Assembly: GCA_963210315.1 (NCBI GenBank)
Contig: OY723313.1
Location: 124,001-188,000 of the forward strand
Direction: 5' to 3'
DNA from: Rhynchopus euleeides
Lineage: Eukaryota; Euglenozoa; Diplonemea; Diplonemida; Diplonemidae
Length of the DNA: 64,000 bases
The notes under the pieces were generated by a model. The model was not told the origin of the DNA. It searched no databases and worked only from the letters and a program-made list of their open reading frames with translations. The position numbers were made by a program, and so were the translations under genes. Shown piece after piece: positions 11,943 through 21,825 of this stretch (the first letter of the stretch is position 1; every line of letters begins with the position of its first letter).

Positions 11943-13805
11943 CGCGGCTGTGTATCCCCACTGCAGGCGAGTTGGTGATGTGCTGTGCGTGCAGGACGGA
12001 ACCCTGCGAGAAAAACACCACAACAGGGCGAGCAGTGCGTTGCATGCGCTGACAACGCCGTGCGGGGCTGTGGGAGGGGCAGGGGCGGGGGTGGCGGAGA
12101 AGACTGTCTGGTTATTCGTTCGGTTCCACATCTTGTTGGAACACTGGTTGCTCTTGCGTTGGGCGGTGCCTCCGCTCTGTGCCAAAGCAATGCGTCAGTG
12201 TCGCACATGCTGCGGCCCACCTTGCTTTACGCCGAGGGCGAAGGTCCCCCTGCTGGTATTTTCTTTGGTATCCTTTGGTCCTTGAACCCATAGAAGTATC
12301 TTTTTGTTTTGTCTGCAGTGAACACCTGACTTGGGAGGGACTCTCCGCCGGATCATCACAAAGGGAAGTAACGTACGCGGGACGCTTCTTTTGTATTTTT
12401 GTTTGGAGGGGGCTACTACTAAACGAGCTGAGAACCTCCAGGTTCTCGAGAGTCTCGCAACCACCGAGCACCGCCTCCCACTGCCCACTCCATCTCCGCA
12501 CGACCACGCGGTCACCACTGTATTGCAGAAAAACCCAAATTTGCAGTGCGTTGCTTCGGGCGAAGCATATACTCTGCAACACCAACGCACACACATTATA
12601 CCCCACTCTCCCACACAGACACGCACAGGAGAACATATGCCGTCTGCCCCCTTGCTGAACCACCTGCTGCCAAAAGACCCCACCCCCACACACCCCATCC
12701 CCTGCTGCTGTGCTGCCCGTGGTGCACTCCACCCTCGAGGGGTGGGGTCAGGGCAAGTGTGCGGCCGGAGCCCCCGGCTGGGACACCTGCAAACATATCC
12801 CCTGCACCCGAAGATGGAGGAAGGGACGCCACGCACAGCAACAGCAGCGGGTTGGGGAGATGTGCGGGAGGGGCTTGGCAGGGAAGCGGCTGTCCACAGC
12901 AAGAGCAGTCGGCGGCAATAGCAATAGAACGGCAAAGGGGGGGGGGGTGGAGGGGGGGGCGCGCTCGCTCTGGAGTGGCAGAAAGGTGAGAAGATAGGGT
13001 GAGATTGTGCCACAAGGGCAGCACCACACAGCTATGCTGAACACACCGGCTTCTGTCACATGGAGAACGGAGCACACCCGCCAGCCGCCAACCCCCCAAC
13101 CCCAACGGTAAAGAAATCCCCAGTAATAACTGAACGAGCGGCGCCTTCGCGCCGAGTATCTCTGGGAACGCAGAAAAAGAGAAAAATGTGGGTGGGGTTG
13201 GGTGGTGGCGGTGGTGGCACCGCTCAAGAGCCGAGGAAAAAGGCGTGTGTTTGTGCTTCTTTTTTCGCGCAACGCGGCAGTGTTTTCTTTTTTTTTTTGC
13301 GTGGGGCGGAAAAAGGGGGGGGGGGGGGGATCGGCTCCGGAAGAAACGGGTGGGAGGAGGGGCTAGAGCGGAGAGGGCGGGCGCGGTATATGGTGCTGGC
13401 AGCAACCTCGGACGGGTATGATATGGACTCCATGTGGCATCACACTCTCTCTAGCACAAGGCATTTTTTTTGGCAGACTGTTGCTCGATTTCCGAGCTGA
13501 AGCCGAGCCGAACAGCGTGACACGGGTGTATTACTGCTGTGACAACAGCGGGGGGTCTCTGCACAAAACTTAGGTGCCAAGAACTGACACAGCTTGAAGT
13601 GCCGGCGGTTGCTGAGATGAGATGCGACAGACATATAAACGGGAGGCTTCAAAGAGCAGTTGGGAAGCCGGAGGAAGTTAAGCTGGAAGTGCCTGAGAGA
13701 GAGAGAGAGAGCAGAACAGTGGATTTCAAACGTTCTAGGCGGGAGCGGGAAGGTGGGGAGAGGGCCACTCTGAGAGAGGCCGCCCCACGGCAAGGGGGGT
13801 GCAGA
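11943..13805. other. Intergenic DNA
   Basis: No gene recognised. Overlapping open frames on both strands around 12.1-13.4 kb are long only because the region is GC-rich and stop-poor. G-runs on the plus strand at about 12,938-12,948 and 13,316-13,329; a (GA)n tract at about 13,699-13,712. Confidence 0.4.
13798..13805. repeat. 8-bp target duplication, left copy
   Basis: GGTGCAGA immediately before the hAT-like element; identical to 15238-15245. Confidence 0.85.
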
Positions 13806-15237
13806 CAGGGATGGAAAAATACAAAAAGTGTTTTATTCAAAAATACGGAAAAATACAAAAATACGTATTTTTCAGGATTTCTGGGGAAAAATACGGATAA
13901 AATACACTTGCTGCCCTTGCTTTCTGTGCACCCACAGGTCACATAAACAGTCGGCACAACCTGTCCGCATCATCCCAGCACCGCCGCAGAGGTGGAGACA
14001 CAGAAATGCCTCGCACGAAGTGTTTTTCGTGGAGGCACTTCGAGGAGGAGCCATCATCGTCTTGGAAGTGTCATCATTGCAGTGCACGACGAACACCACC
14101 CTGCTGAAGGTACACCTGTTCTGCACTTGTTCGTAAAGAAGAACAGCGAGGTCAAAGAGCAGGTGAAGGCGAGCGAGGGGAAGCATTGACAGGCAGTGCC
14201 GGTGGCAGTACCGGGTGTGAGCGAGCCCGAAAAAGAGAGACTCCGCACCCACTGGGTGCGGGATCTCTTTTTCTCACCTGTGTTCCCGGGGCATTACAGT
14301 CTCTATTCACCATTGGTAGTGTCCCGGCTTGTGCCGTTGCATCACACAATGACAGAACGTGAAACCCAAAGCAAGAGCACTGAAGTGTATTTTTCCCCTG
14401 TGTATTTTTCAAAAATACGTATTACCGTAAACGGAAAAAGGGTGGACCGTAAAAATGTTCCAAGTTCCCAAAAAAAGGCCAAACGTTCCATCTTTTTTAC
14501 GGTCCACTATTTATTGGGACTGAATATGGAACGGACAATGCGACTTTCGCCCGCGGGCTGGTGGGTTGCGGCCTCCATGCCGCAGACTTCCACGTAGGCC
14601 TCCCGACCTCCCAGCTTTGGACCCTCCCTCCACCACCGCAACCAACACCAGCAAGAGAAGCAAGGCCTCCCTGCGTGCGGAAAGGGCACGATCACCACCA
14701 CTCACCTCGAGAAGTGTAGTACCATGCAAGGAGCGTTCCGGTAGAAGTAAAAATAGAACCTGCTGCGCTCGCCCACATAAGCAGCCACAGTACGGCAGGG
14801 CGCGCAGACAGAAGCTGAGACGACCGGGCTCCCTCCAGATGTAAATTCGTGAATCAGTGCCCGGAAAATTCAGGGAAATCGTACTCCTTTAGTGTAGTAC
14901 ACCCTGCAGTAACTGTGGGAGAACAGTTCCGGACGATGGTGAGCGCGCACTATGTGTTGAGGCCCTGTGGTGTTGATCCTGAAGCTTCAGTCGTACGATT
15001 TCCTTGGTTCCTTCGCGACTTCGTCGCTCGGAACTCGTAAAAAAACTGCCAAGTCCACTATCCCAACCGTAAAATAGGTGGACCGTAAAAATGTTCCAAG
15101 TTCCGGAAAAATCCTATTTGTTCCATCTTTTTTACGGTCCACCTATAGTACGGTTCACCTTTATTACGGTCCACAATATTTCCTTTTACGGTAATACATG
15201 TATTTTTCCTCCCGACAGGTGTATTTTTGCATCCCTG
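13806..15237. mobile_element. Non-autonomous hAT-like DNA transposon
   Basis: A 1,432-bp element bounded by imperfect terminal inverted repeats: CAGGGATGGAAAAATAC at the left and the complement of CAGGGATGCAAAAATAC at the right. It is flanked by an exact 8-bp duplication (GGTGCAGA). A CAGGG start and 8-bp duplications are hAT hallmarks. No transposase frame is visible inside. The interior is rich in AAAAATAC words and holds two small inverted pairs with GGTGGACCGTAAAAATG at one side and TTTTTTACGGTCCAC at the other (about 14,444-14,508 and 15,074-15,143), possibly nested foldback elements. Confidence 0.85.
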
Positions 15238-15245
15238 GGTGCAGA
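15238..15245. repeat. 8-bp target duplication, right copy
   Basis: GGTGCAGA directly after the hAT-like element. Confidence 0.85.
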
Positions 15246-15758
15246 TCAAAGGCATGATTGGACCTGTCGGTGGTGTGTGTGTGTGTGGCAGAGGGGGTTC
15301 CCCCCGTGCCACACCAACGCACGTTCGCGCCCCTTTCCCCCACCTTCCCGTGGATGAACATCTTGCTGGTTCTCCCTGTTGCTGCTGGATTGCCATAGTA
15401 TTTCAGGCAACGCATATACCTTTTTGTAGAAGTGGTGGGCGCACCGAGCTAAAACCTTGCTCTTGATGCGGTCCACTGCCACACACGCACTTGCCCCTGT
15501 TGCGGAGGGCGTTGGAAGATAGATCGATAGGTGTGGGAATGCACGCAACCAGCCGCATTTGCCCTTTTTGGAAGAGTGTGTGTTTCGTTTTTCACGGGGT
15601 TCACTTGAATATTTCTTGATTGAGAGGGGCATGCGCCAGCACCAGCCCCTTGAGGGCTGGGGCTTTGCAGTCGCCTTTCGCTGGGTTCGTTGGCTTCGTT
15701 GGCATGATGATGCTGTGGTGGTCAGTGGACAGCATCACCAAATCGAAGAAGGGTGCAA

Positions 15759-17381
15759 CTACTTGCAGTACTCGTCGGTCACGTGCTTGCTGGGCTTGCC
15801 GATGGAGAAAACCTGTGGGTGGTGGGAGAGTGGTGTGTGGGTCAACAATGGCGACAATGCTGCTGTTCCACAGAAATGGCAGCTCAGGAGGGCGGGGGAA
15901 TGGGCATACGTCGTAGCCAATTGCCTTCATCTTCTGCACGTCCAGCAGAGCACGCCCATCGAACAGGAAGGCGGGCTTCTTCATGCTTGTGTAGACCGCA
16001 CCCCAGTCCAGCTCCTGTGCATGGTTTGGAGTGTGGGATGGCGACTCTTTGCACTGGCAATACCTTGAACTCGTCCCACTCGGTCATGATGGCAACGCCG
16101 TGCGACGCGGTTGTTGCTGCCGTGGCGCTGGTCTCCACGGTCACCAGCTCCGACAGCCTCTCGCGCACAACGCTGTTCTCGGTGGACTGCTCCAGATCGA
16201 ACATCATCTGCTCCTTCGTCACCTGTCAGCATCACAGAGGTGGCAACACAGCACAGCAGCAGGCATACCTTCGGGTCGTAGATGTGGACGCGCGCACCCT
16301 CCTCCAGCAACGTCTGGCAGACGGTGATGGCGCTGGTCTCACGCGTGTCGCCGGTGTCCTTCTTGAAGGCAAACCCGAGAATCGCAATCTTCTTCCCGCT
16401 CACGGTGTCGAACATAGAGGAGATCATCTTGTGCGCGAAGCGGCGGCGCTGGTACTCGTTGATGTCGATCACCCCCATCCAGTACTGCGCCACCTCCTCC
16501 AGGCCCAGCTGCTGCGACAGGTACACCAGGTTCAGGATGTCCTTCTGGAAGCACGACCCGCCGAACCCCACAGAGGCCTTGAGGAACTTCGGCCCGATAC
16601 GCGAGTCCTGCCCGATGGCGTTCGCCACCTCCTGCACGTCAGCACCCGTCGCCTCACACACCGCGCTGATGGAGTTGATCGACGAGATGCGCTGCGCGAG
16701 GAACGCGTTCGCCACAAGCTTGGACAGCTCGCTGCTCCACAGGTTGGTGGTGATGATGCGCTCCGCAGGCACCCAGTTCTTGTACAGGTCTGAGAGCGTC
16801 TTGACGGCACGCTGCCCTGCCTCATCCGCGTCGCCACCAATCAGCACACGGTCAGGCTTCATCAGGTCGTCGATCGCAGTGCCCTCTGCAAGGAACTCCG
16901 GGTTGGACAGGATCTGGAAGGTCGCTGTGCTGTCGTCCTTGCATGCGTTGAGGATGGCCTTCACCGCCACGCTGCACCGCACGGGCACTGTGCTCTTCTC
17001 CACGATGATCTTGTTGCCAGTCTTCACAACCTCAGCGATACGGCGTGCAGCCAGCTCGATGAACTTCAGATCCGCGGCACGACCCTTGCCCTTGCCGTAG
17101 CTCTTGGTGGGGGTGTTGACGCTGATGAAGATGATGTCCGCCTCCTTGTAGTGCTCCGTGGTGGTGAAGAACAGGTTCTTGCCCCGCACCCGCTTCACCA
17201 CATCCTCCAGACCCGGCTCGTAGATGGGGAGCGAGTCGGAGTTCCACGCAGCAATGCGCTCGGCATTCAGGTCGTACACTGTCACCTTCACGCGGGGGCA
17301 GTTGGCCGCAATGACCGCCATCGTGGGCCCCCCCACGTACCCAGCCCCGACGCACAGCACATGCAGATCGAAGTCAGACAT
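15759..17381 (-). CDS. UGDH: UDP-glucose 6-dehydrogenase, four exons
   Basis: Oxidises UDP-glucose to UDP-glucuronate with two NAD+, supplying glycans and glucuronides; cytosolic. Exons on the minus strand: 17381-16269, 16222-16064, 16014-15910 and 15812-15759, ending TAG; total 475 residues. The introns are 46, 49 and 97 nt, all GT-AG with CAG acceptors, and the exon lengths keep frame. Motifs: the NAD-binding GAGYVGGP at residues 12-19, STVPV at 130, NPEFLAEG at 160, the catalytic Lys in [10 protein letters not shown] at 221 and the catalytic Cys in [10 protein letters not shown] at 277. These match positions 220 and 276 of the animal enzyme. KPAFLFDGR in exon 3 binds the substrate. The C-terminus [15 protein letters not shown] is also typical. 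Complete and apparently functional. Confidence 0.95.
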
Positions 17382-18505
17382 CTTGCCGGATCGCCCTCTT
17401 GGTGCCGCAGAGGTTCAACAAAAAGAATCGGCTGGGGAACACGGGCAGAAACAGAAGTGTCCGAAGGAAGGTAGGGGGTCAGTCGACCAACGGGAAAGGC
17501 GGTGTATCTGTCGGGAGGCGGTGTCGTGGTGCAGTGGTGTAGCGGGGGCAGGGGTATTTGTAAGCCTGCACGAACGGCTTTCTGATGACGTGTCGGGCCC
17601 TCTTCTTCAGCTCCCGAAATACCACCGCCGTATACTACGGGAAGCGCAATCGGGGGGAATGGGGGAAGTGGGGGTCAGTGAAGTCGAGAAAGTGGTGGGG
17701 AATGGGAGTGGTGGGGGCGATGGGGTGCCAACAGAGTGTGTCTTCGTCAGTGGTGACGCCCTGCTCGTTCGGCGTGCTCGCAACATTAATTCGCACATGA
17801 GCGAAGGTCAAATCGGAAGAGAGGCACTGCTGGGGGGGTGGCGGTGGTTGGCTTCACCTCGCAGCGAAGCCCCACCTGCCAGCACCCTCCCCTCGCCCTT
17901 GGGGTGTGCTGCGTGTGTGCCTCACACCAGGCAAGCTTACCATGTGTATGTGCAGAATGTGGTGTCCACACATTCTGGAGACTGTGGGTCACTTGTTGAC
18001 GCAACGTGTGGGTGTGTAGACTAAGATTTGCACGGTTCGCTCCATTCGTTCGTCGAGTCACGCGATGTCATAAGGTGACGCAGAGGGTTTTTAAATTTTC
18101 GTTCACTTCTCCACACACGCGCACCCCGCCACGGATAGGCAGAATACAGAATACACAAGGCGGGTGAGGTTAGTGTGGAGAAACTAAAAGCAAGAGAGAC
18201 AGGGCAGCAATGAGATGATGAGGCAGACAAACCAACTGTGTCACTTCAACCACGCAACACACATATACATCGTAATTTTTCGACTTCCCCACCAGCGGAC
18301 CACCAGGAAGGGAGAGGCAGGAAGGGAGAGGCGATGTTATTCCGCATTTCTTTGAGCGAGGCACCCCCATCGAGGGCAGACCCGACCAAGAGGCAGACGC
18401 CACGGCCTTGTGCCAGCTGGGTTTACCTTTCCTGACAATAGCCGGGAGAGAGCCCAGCGAGAAACCGTCCCGCCCCCTTTGCGGCGCCTCACTCGGTGAC
18501 CCCCC
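17382..18505. other. Intergenic DNA
   Basis: No gene recognised on either strand. The plus-strand open frame at 17.2-18.0 kb is a shadow of the UGDH 5' region running into noncoding sequence. Confidence 0.4.
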
Positions 18506-19669
18506 TCAGGGCGGGTTGTGCAGGACGTTATGTCGGCGCCCGCTCTGCGGGCAGAACGGCGTTATCGACCTCTCCCCGAAGCGCTGCCCGCACTGGGGGC
18601 AGAACGGCAGGGCGGGGGTCGGCGGCGCCTGCATCCGCGGCGGCGGCGGCGGCACCTGCCCCTGCTGCTGCGCCATTGGCGCCCGCGCCGCACGCGCCGA
18701 CGCCGCCTGCGCGGCAGCCCCTGCGACACGCTCCCTGTAGGTGTTAAGGTAGCTTCCAGCGGCACCCGCCTCCCGGCTGACCCCCTGGCTGTACCCACCA
18801 CCACCACCACCACGCCTGCCCGCTGAGGCCCGCTCTGCCGACACGCTGCGCCCCCTGCTCCGGCTGCGGAGCGACGGGCGGGGCAGCTCCGCCACACGGC
18901 ACACCTGGGCGGTGGGCGACACGCTGCGCCGCCTCCGCCACGGCCTGTCCCAGTCACGCGGCGACGACCGCGGGGACACGGGGGCAGGCGGCGGGGGGGG
19001 CTGGCGCCCCCCCTGCGGGCCTGCCTGCCCGTCGGCATCGCGATAGACCCCCATGCGCACAGCCAGGTCTGACAGGCGCCGCCCCACGATGCGCGCCTGC
19101 GCGTGCTGCGGGCGGTGCTGCATGGGGAGGCCGCTGTCGAACCACACCTCGTCCACAGGGGTGCGCTCGCCGCACCTCTCCAGCACCAGCCTGCCCTCCT
19201 GCATGTAGTAGCTCACCATGTCGCCGTCGCTGCCGCGGTATGCCAGCCCGCCGATAAGCTTGTTGACGTACCGCACCCGGATGCCGCCCTCGGCCACCCA
19301 CCGCACCTCATCCCGCCCGCTCCAGCTCCCCCACGCGCCCCTGCCGCGCGGCGAGGGCGGCGACACGCTGCGGCTGCGGCTGCGCCTCTGCGGGGAGCGC
19401 CCCCCCGCGCGCGTCGGCGACGACCCCGCCACACTGCGCGGGCTCCGTGGCATCCCCTCCCCAGACGACGCGCTGCTGCCGCGCAACCGCGGGGACCGCG
19501 GAAGCCGCAGCGACGGGCGGGGGGCCGGGATAGTGGTGTCGGGGCTGCCCCCTGCACCGTGCATCGCACCGCCGGACACCCCTCTGTGGGCCCGGTGTGT
19601 GCCCCTGCGGTGAGTGGGTGAGTAGACAGCAGAGGAGGGGTGGAGGGTAGAGGCGGGTTTGCGCAACAA
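18506..19669 (-). CDS. Arg/Ser-rich protein with C-terminal zinc ribbon
   Basis: Function unknown; possibly an RNA-associated nuclear protein. It has RS-type low-complexity blocks (RSPQRRSRSRSVSPPSPRGRG near residue 95, RSRSRGRSVSAERAS near 270) around a conserved-looking core: RWVAEGGIRVRYVNKLIGG, then LAYRGSDGDMVSYYMQEG, at about residues 125-170, perhaps a small beta-rich domain. The C-terminus carries FCPQCGQRFGERSITPFCPQSG, half a classic zinc ribbon whose second knuckle has lost one Cys (CPQSG). The frame is open from 19669. A later ATG at 19564-19562 (MHGAGG) is equally plausible, because CTCACCGCAG between the two looks like a splice acceptor. Ends TGA. Confidence 0.6.
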   Translation of the reverse strand: MLRKPASTLHPSSAVYSPTHRRGTHRAHRGVSGGAMHGAGGSPDTTIPAPRPSLRLPRSPRLRGSSASSGEGMPRSPRSVAGSSPTRAGGRSPQRRSRSRSVSPPSPRGRGAWGSWSGRDEVRWVAEGGIRVRYVNKLIGGLAYRGSDGDMVSYYMQEGRLVLERCGERTPVDEVWFDSGLPMQHRPQHAQARIVGRRLSDLAVRMGVYRDADGQAGPQGGRQPPPPPAPVSPRSSPRDWDRPWRRRRSVSPTAQVCRVAELPRPSLRSRSRGRSVSAERASAGRRGGGGGGYSQGVSREAGAAGSYLNTYRERVAGAAAQAASARAARAPMAQQQGQVPPPPPRMQAPPTPALPFCPQCGQRFGERSITPFCPQSGRRHNVLHNPP

Positions 19670-19924
19670 TAAGGAGACGCTGACGTCAGTTCACTGGGTA
19701 TGCAGGGGGCGTCAGTGATAGGCTCGGCCTGTCGGGTGTGGTGTATGGGCAAAAGGGTGGCTGGGCGGCGTTGAGGGAACGTACGTTCCCAGGGGGGGAG
19801 GGGGGCGGTGACATCGCACCGCTCCGCAGCAGCAACAATGGATGGCTTCTGCAGCGTGCAAAAGAGGGAGACTTCAGGGAGACAAAAGGGGGGGGGGGGG
19901 GGGGGGGGTGACACCAGTGCGTGG

Positions 19925-20094
19925 GGGCTCTTGTTACTCGGGCAGCGTCACCGTGCTAAGCTACAGTCGGGCAACATAATGAATCAAGCAGCGCAGACAT
20001 CACTTCCGTGCAGTCGCTGGTCCCAACACTCAGACACAGAGCGAGGCAGAGTGGGGGTCTGGTCTGTGCTTGGCACGGCACAGAGCCATGAATA
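19925..20094 (-). promoter_or_regulatory. Segment shared with 24953-25094
   Basis: About 145-170 bp similar to 24953-25094. On the minus strand both contain GTGTTGGGACCAGCGACTGC, a palindromic CTGTGCCGTGCC..GCACAG start and an AGCACGGTGACGCT end. Each sits about 250 bp or more upstream of a minus-strand gene. It could be a promoter, a small RNA gene or a dispersed repeat; type uncertain. Confidence 0.4.
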
Positions 20095-20095
20095 G

Positions 20096-21554
20096 CACAG
20101 GGTGCTCGAGAGTCACCCAAAGCTATGGTCTCGCCTCCAAAGAAAAAACACATCGAGGACTCCGCTCCCTCAGCGCAAGAACTGAACACAGTGTTTGCAC
20201 TTCTAAGCAGAAATACCCCACCCCCTCGCCCTCACGAACGAGGTGTATATTCTTTGGAGGGTGGTCTAGATATGATGGTATGCGAACCCGACCCCGTCAC
20301 CCCAGCGTGAAAACACGGAGGGGTGTGGGGCAGGCGATAAACAGCAAACATACTGATGGAACACCCGTTACCGGAATCAAAAAGAAAAACCACCCGACGC
20401 TCCCACTCCCCTTGGGGGGGGTAGGGGCCTCAGGCGAGACGGGGGTCTGAGACCTCAACGCAAGCGAAGTCCGGATACGAGGGCAGGCAACAGCGGCGAC
20501 CCAGTTGGATGAGCAACCTGTTTACCCCATGCGCCTCGTGGTTCGTGGTTTCAGACAAACCAGAAAACCCACCGCAAAACGAATTCACATCATTCGCGGT
20601 TTTCAGTTTCCTGATCCCCACCCATATCCCGGCGGGGTGACGGGCGTTCCATAAGTATGACAAGTATGAGCACAAGCACAAGCACGCAATGGCAAAGCAA
20701 TTGTGCTGGGGGGTGTTTGAGGATCAGGATGAGGATGAGGATCAGGATGAGATGCAGATGAGAATTTGTGCTGCAACAGAAGCGGGTAGGGATTGCTACC
20801 ACCTTTGCACCCGATGTATGCAGGTTGCAAAAAAAAGACGGCCATTCATTCCGTTCAGGGCTTTCCCTAAATCGGCACCCGTCTCCCGAGGTTTTCAAAA
20901 TCTGCCTCCCCCCCCCTTTTTTTGCAGGCTATTATTTCCCTGTTTCCCCCCTTTTTTTGCAGGCGAGTTGTCAAGGCAGGAATGGACACCCTACTTGACT
21001 AAAGTGGCTGTCAAAAAAATCTTCGGAATGGGTGTGCGCAAATATTGCAAAAGAACACCTTTTTTGGGGTGTTCGCCGTCCTGGGCGCGCAAAAAAGGTT
21101 CCCATGGGAGACCATGCGGCTTTTTATCTTCCCAGGCTCTCTGGGTTCAGGTGAGTACCAGGGATTATTCAGCATTTTCTGGCACATCGTGTCAATAGCT
21201 TGATCACGTGTCGCCGGATGCTGCAATCCTGAAGCAAAATCAGAGCAATCTCGTCAGGTGCAAGACGCCACGTGTGGTCTCCCGTGGTGCTCGTTGTGTC
21301 TTCGGCGCAAACACACGACAACCTCCCCTGGTGTGCCTCGTCAGGTGTGAGCCAGGATCAGTGGACCGGCAGTTGTCTGCCACCAATGAGGCTTTCTTGC
21401 ACATCACCACAACGGGTCACAAGGTGACATACGGCCACAGAATGTCTCACACGGTCATACATGTTCAGGACCTGTCTTGTCCGGGTGAGGAATTAGAGGG
21501 GGGTGAGCTGAATCTTCACGGTGACAACCAGACAGGGGTCTTCACAGGCACCTC
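20096..21554. other. Intergenic DNA
   Basis: No gene recognised. Contains a GAT/GAG-rich microsatellite at about 20,719-20,760 and repeated CCCTTTTTTTGCAGG words at about 20,915-20,965. Confidence 0.4.
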
Positions 21555-21775
21555 ATGGCCAAAATGACCCCACCACAATCCGCACAGACTCCAAACGTTC
21601 AAAACAACGGGGTCTTGACAAAACCGTTGGGGGGTGGTGTGCTGCCTCTCAGTCACCTCCTCCCATCACGAGTCGGACTTGAAGGACTGACCAGATCCAG
21701 ATTTCACAGGTGAAACTGGGCGCCTACACCCACAAAATGACCCCACTACGATCCGTACGGAGTCCAACAAATGCA
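21555..21775. repeat. Isolated satellite unit
   Basis: A single diverged unit and a bit more of the 6.34-7.22 kb satellite: AAAATGACCCCACCACAATC near 21,565, CCAAACGTTCAAAACAACGG, then a second AAAATGACCCCACTACGATC near 21,735 (about 170 bp later). It abuts the LINE 3' end on its right. Confidence 0.8.
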
Positions 21776-21825
21776 ATGGCAGCCCCCAGACTGGGCCCCA
21801 GCCTAACCCCCCTTTCCCCCTTTTT

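Noticed and set aside
11158-12285. Long plus-strand open frame opposite the dehydrogenase
   Set aside because: Shadow of the minus-strand gene in GC-rich DNA; no domain, and the minus frame has every family motif.
12112-13405. Overlapping long frames on the minus strand (200-270 codons)
   Set aside because: Three frames open at once, dominated by Pro/Ser/Arg low complexity; typical of stop-poor GC-rich noncoding DNA.
15753-16793. 346-codon plus-strand frame opposite UGDH
   Set aside because: Antisense shadow; runs across both exons and introns of UGDH.
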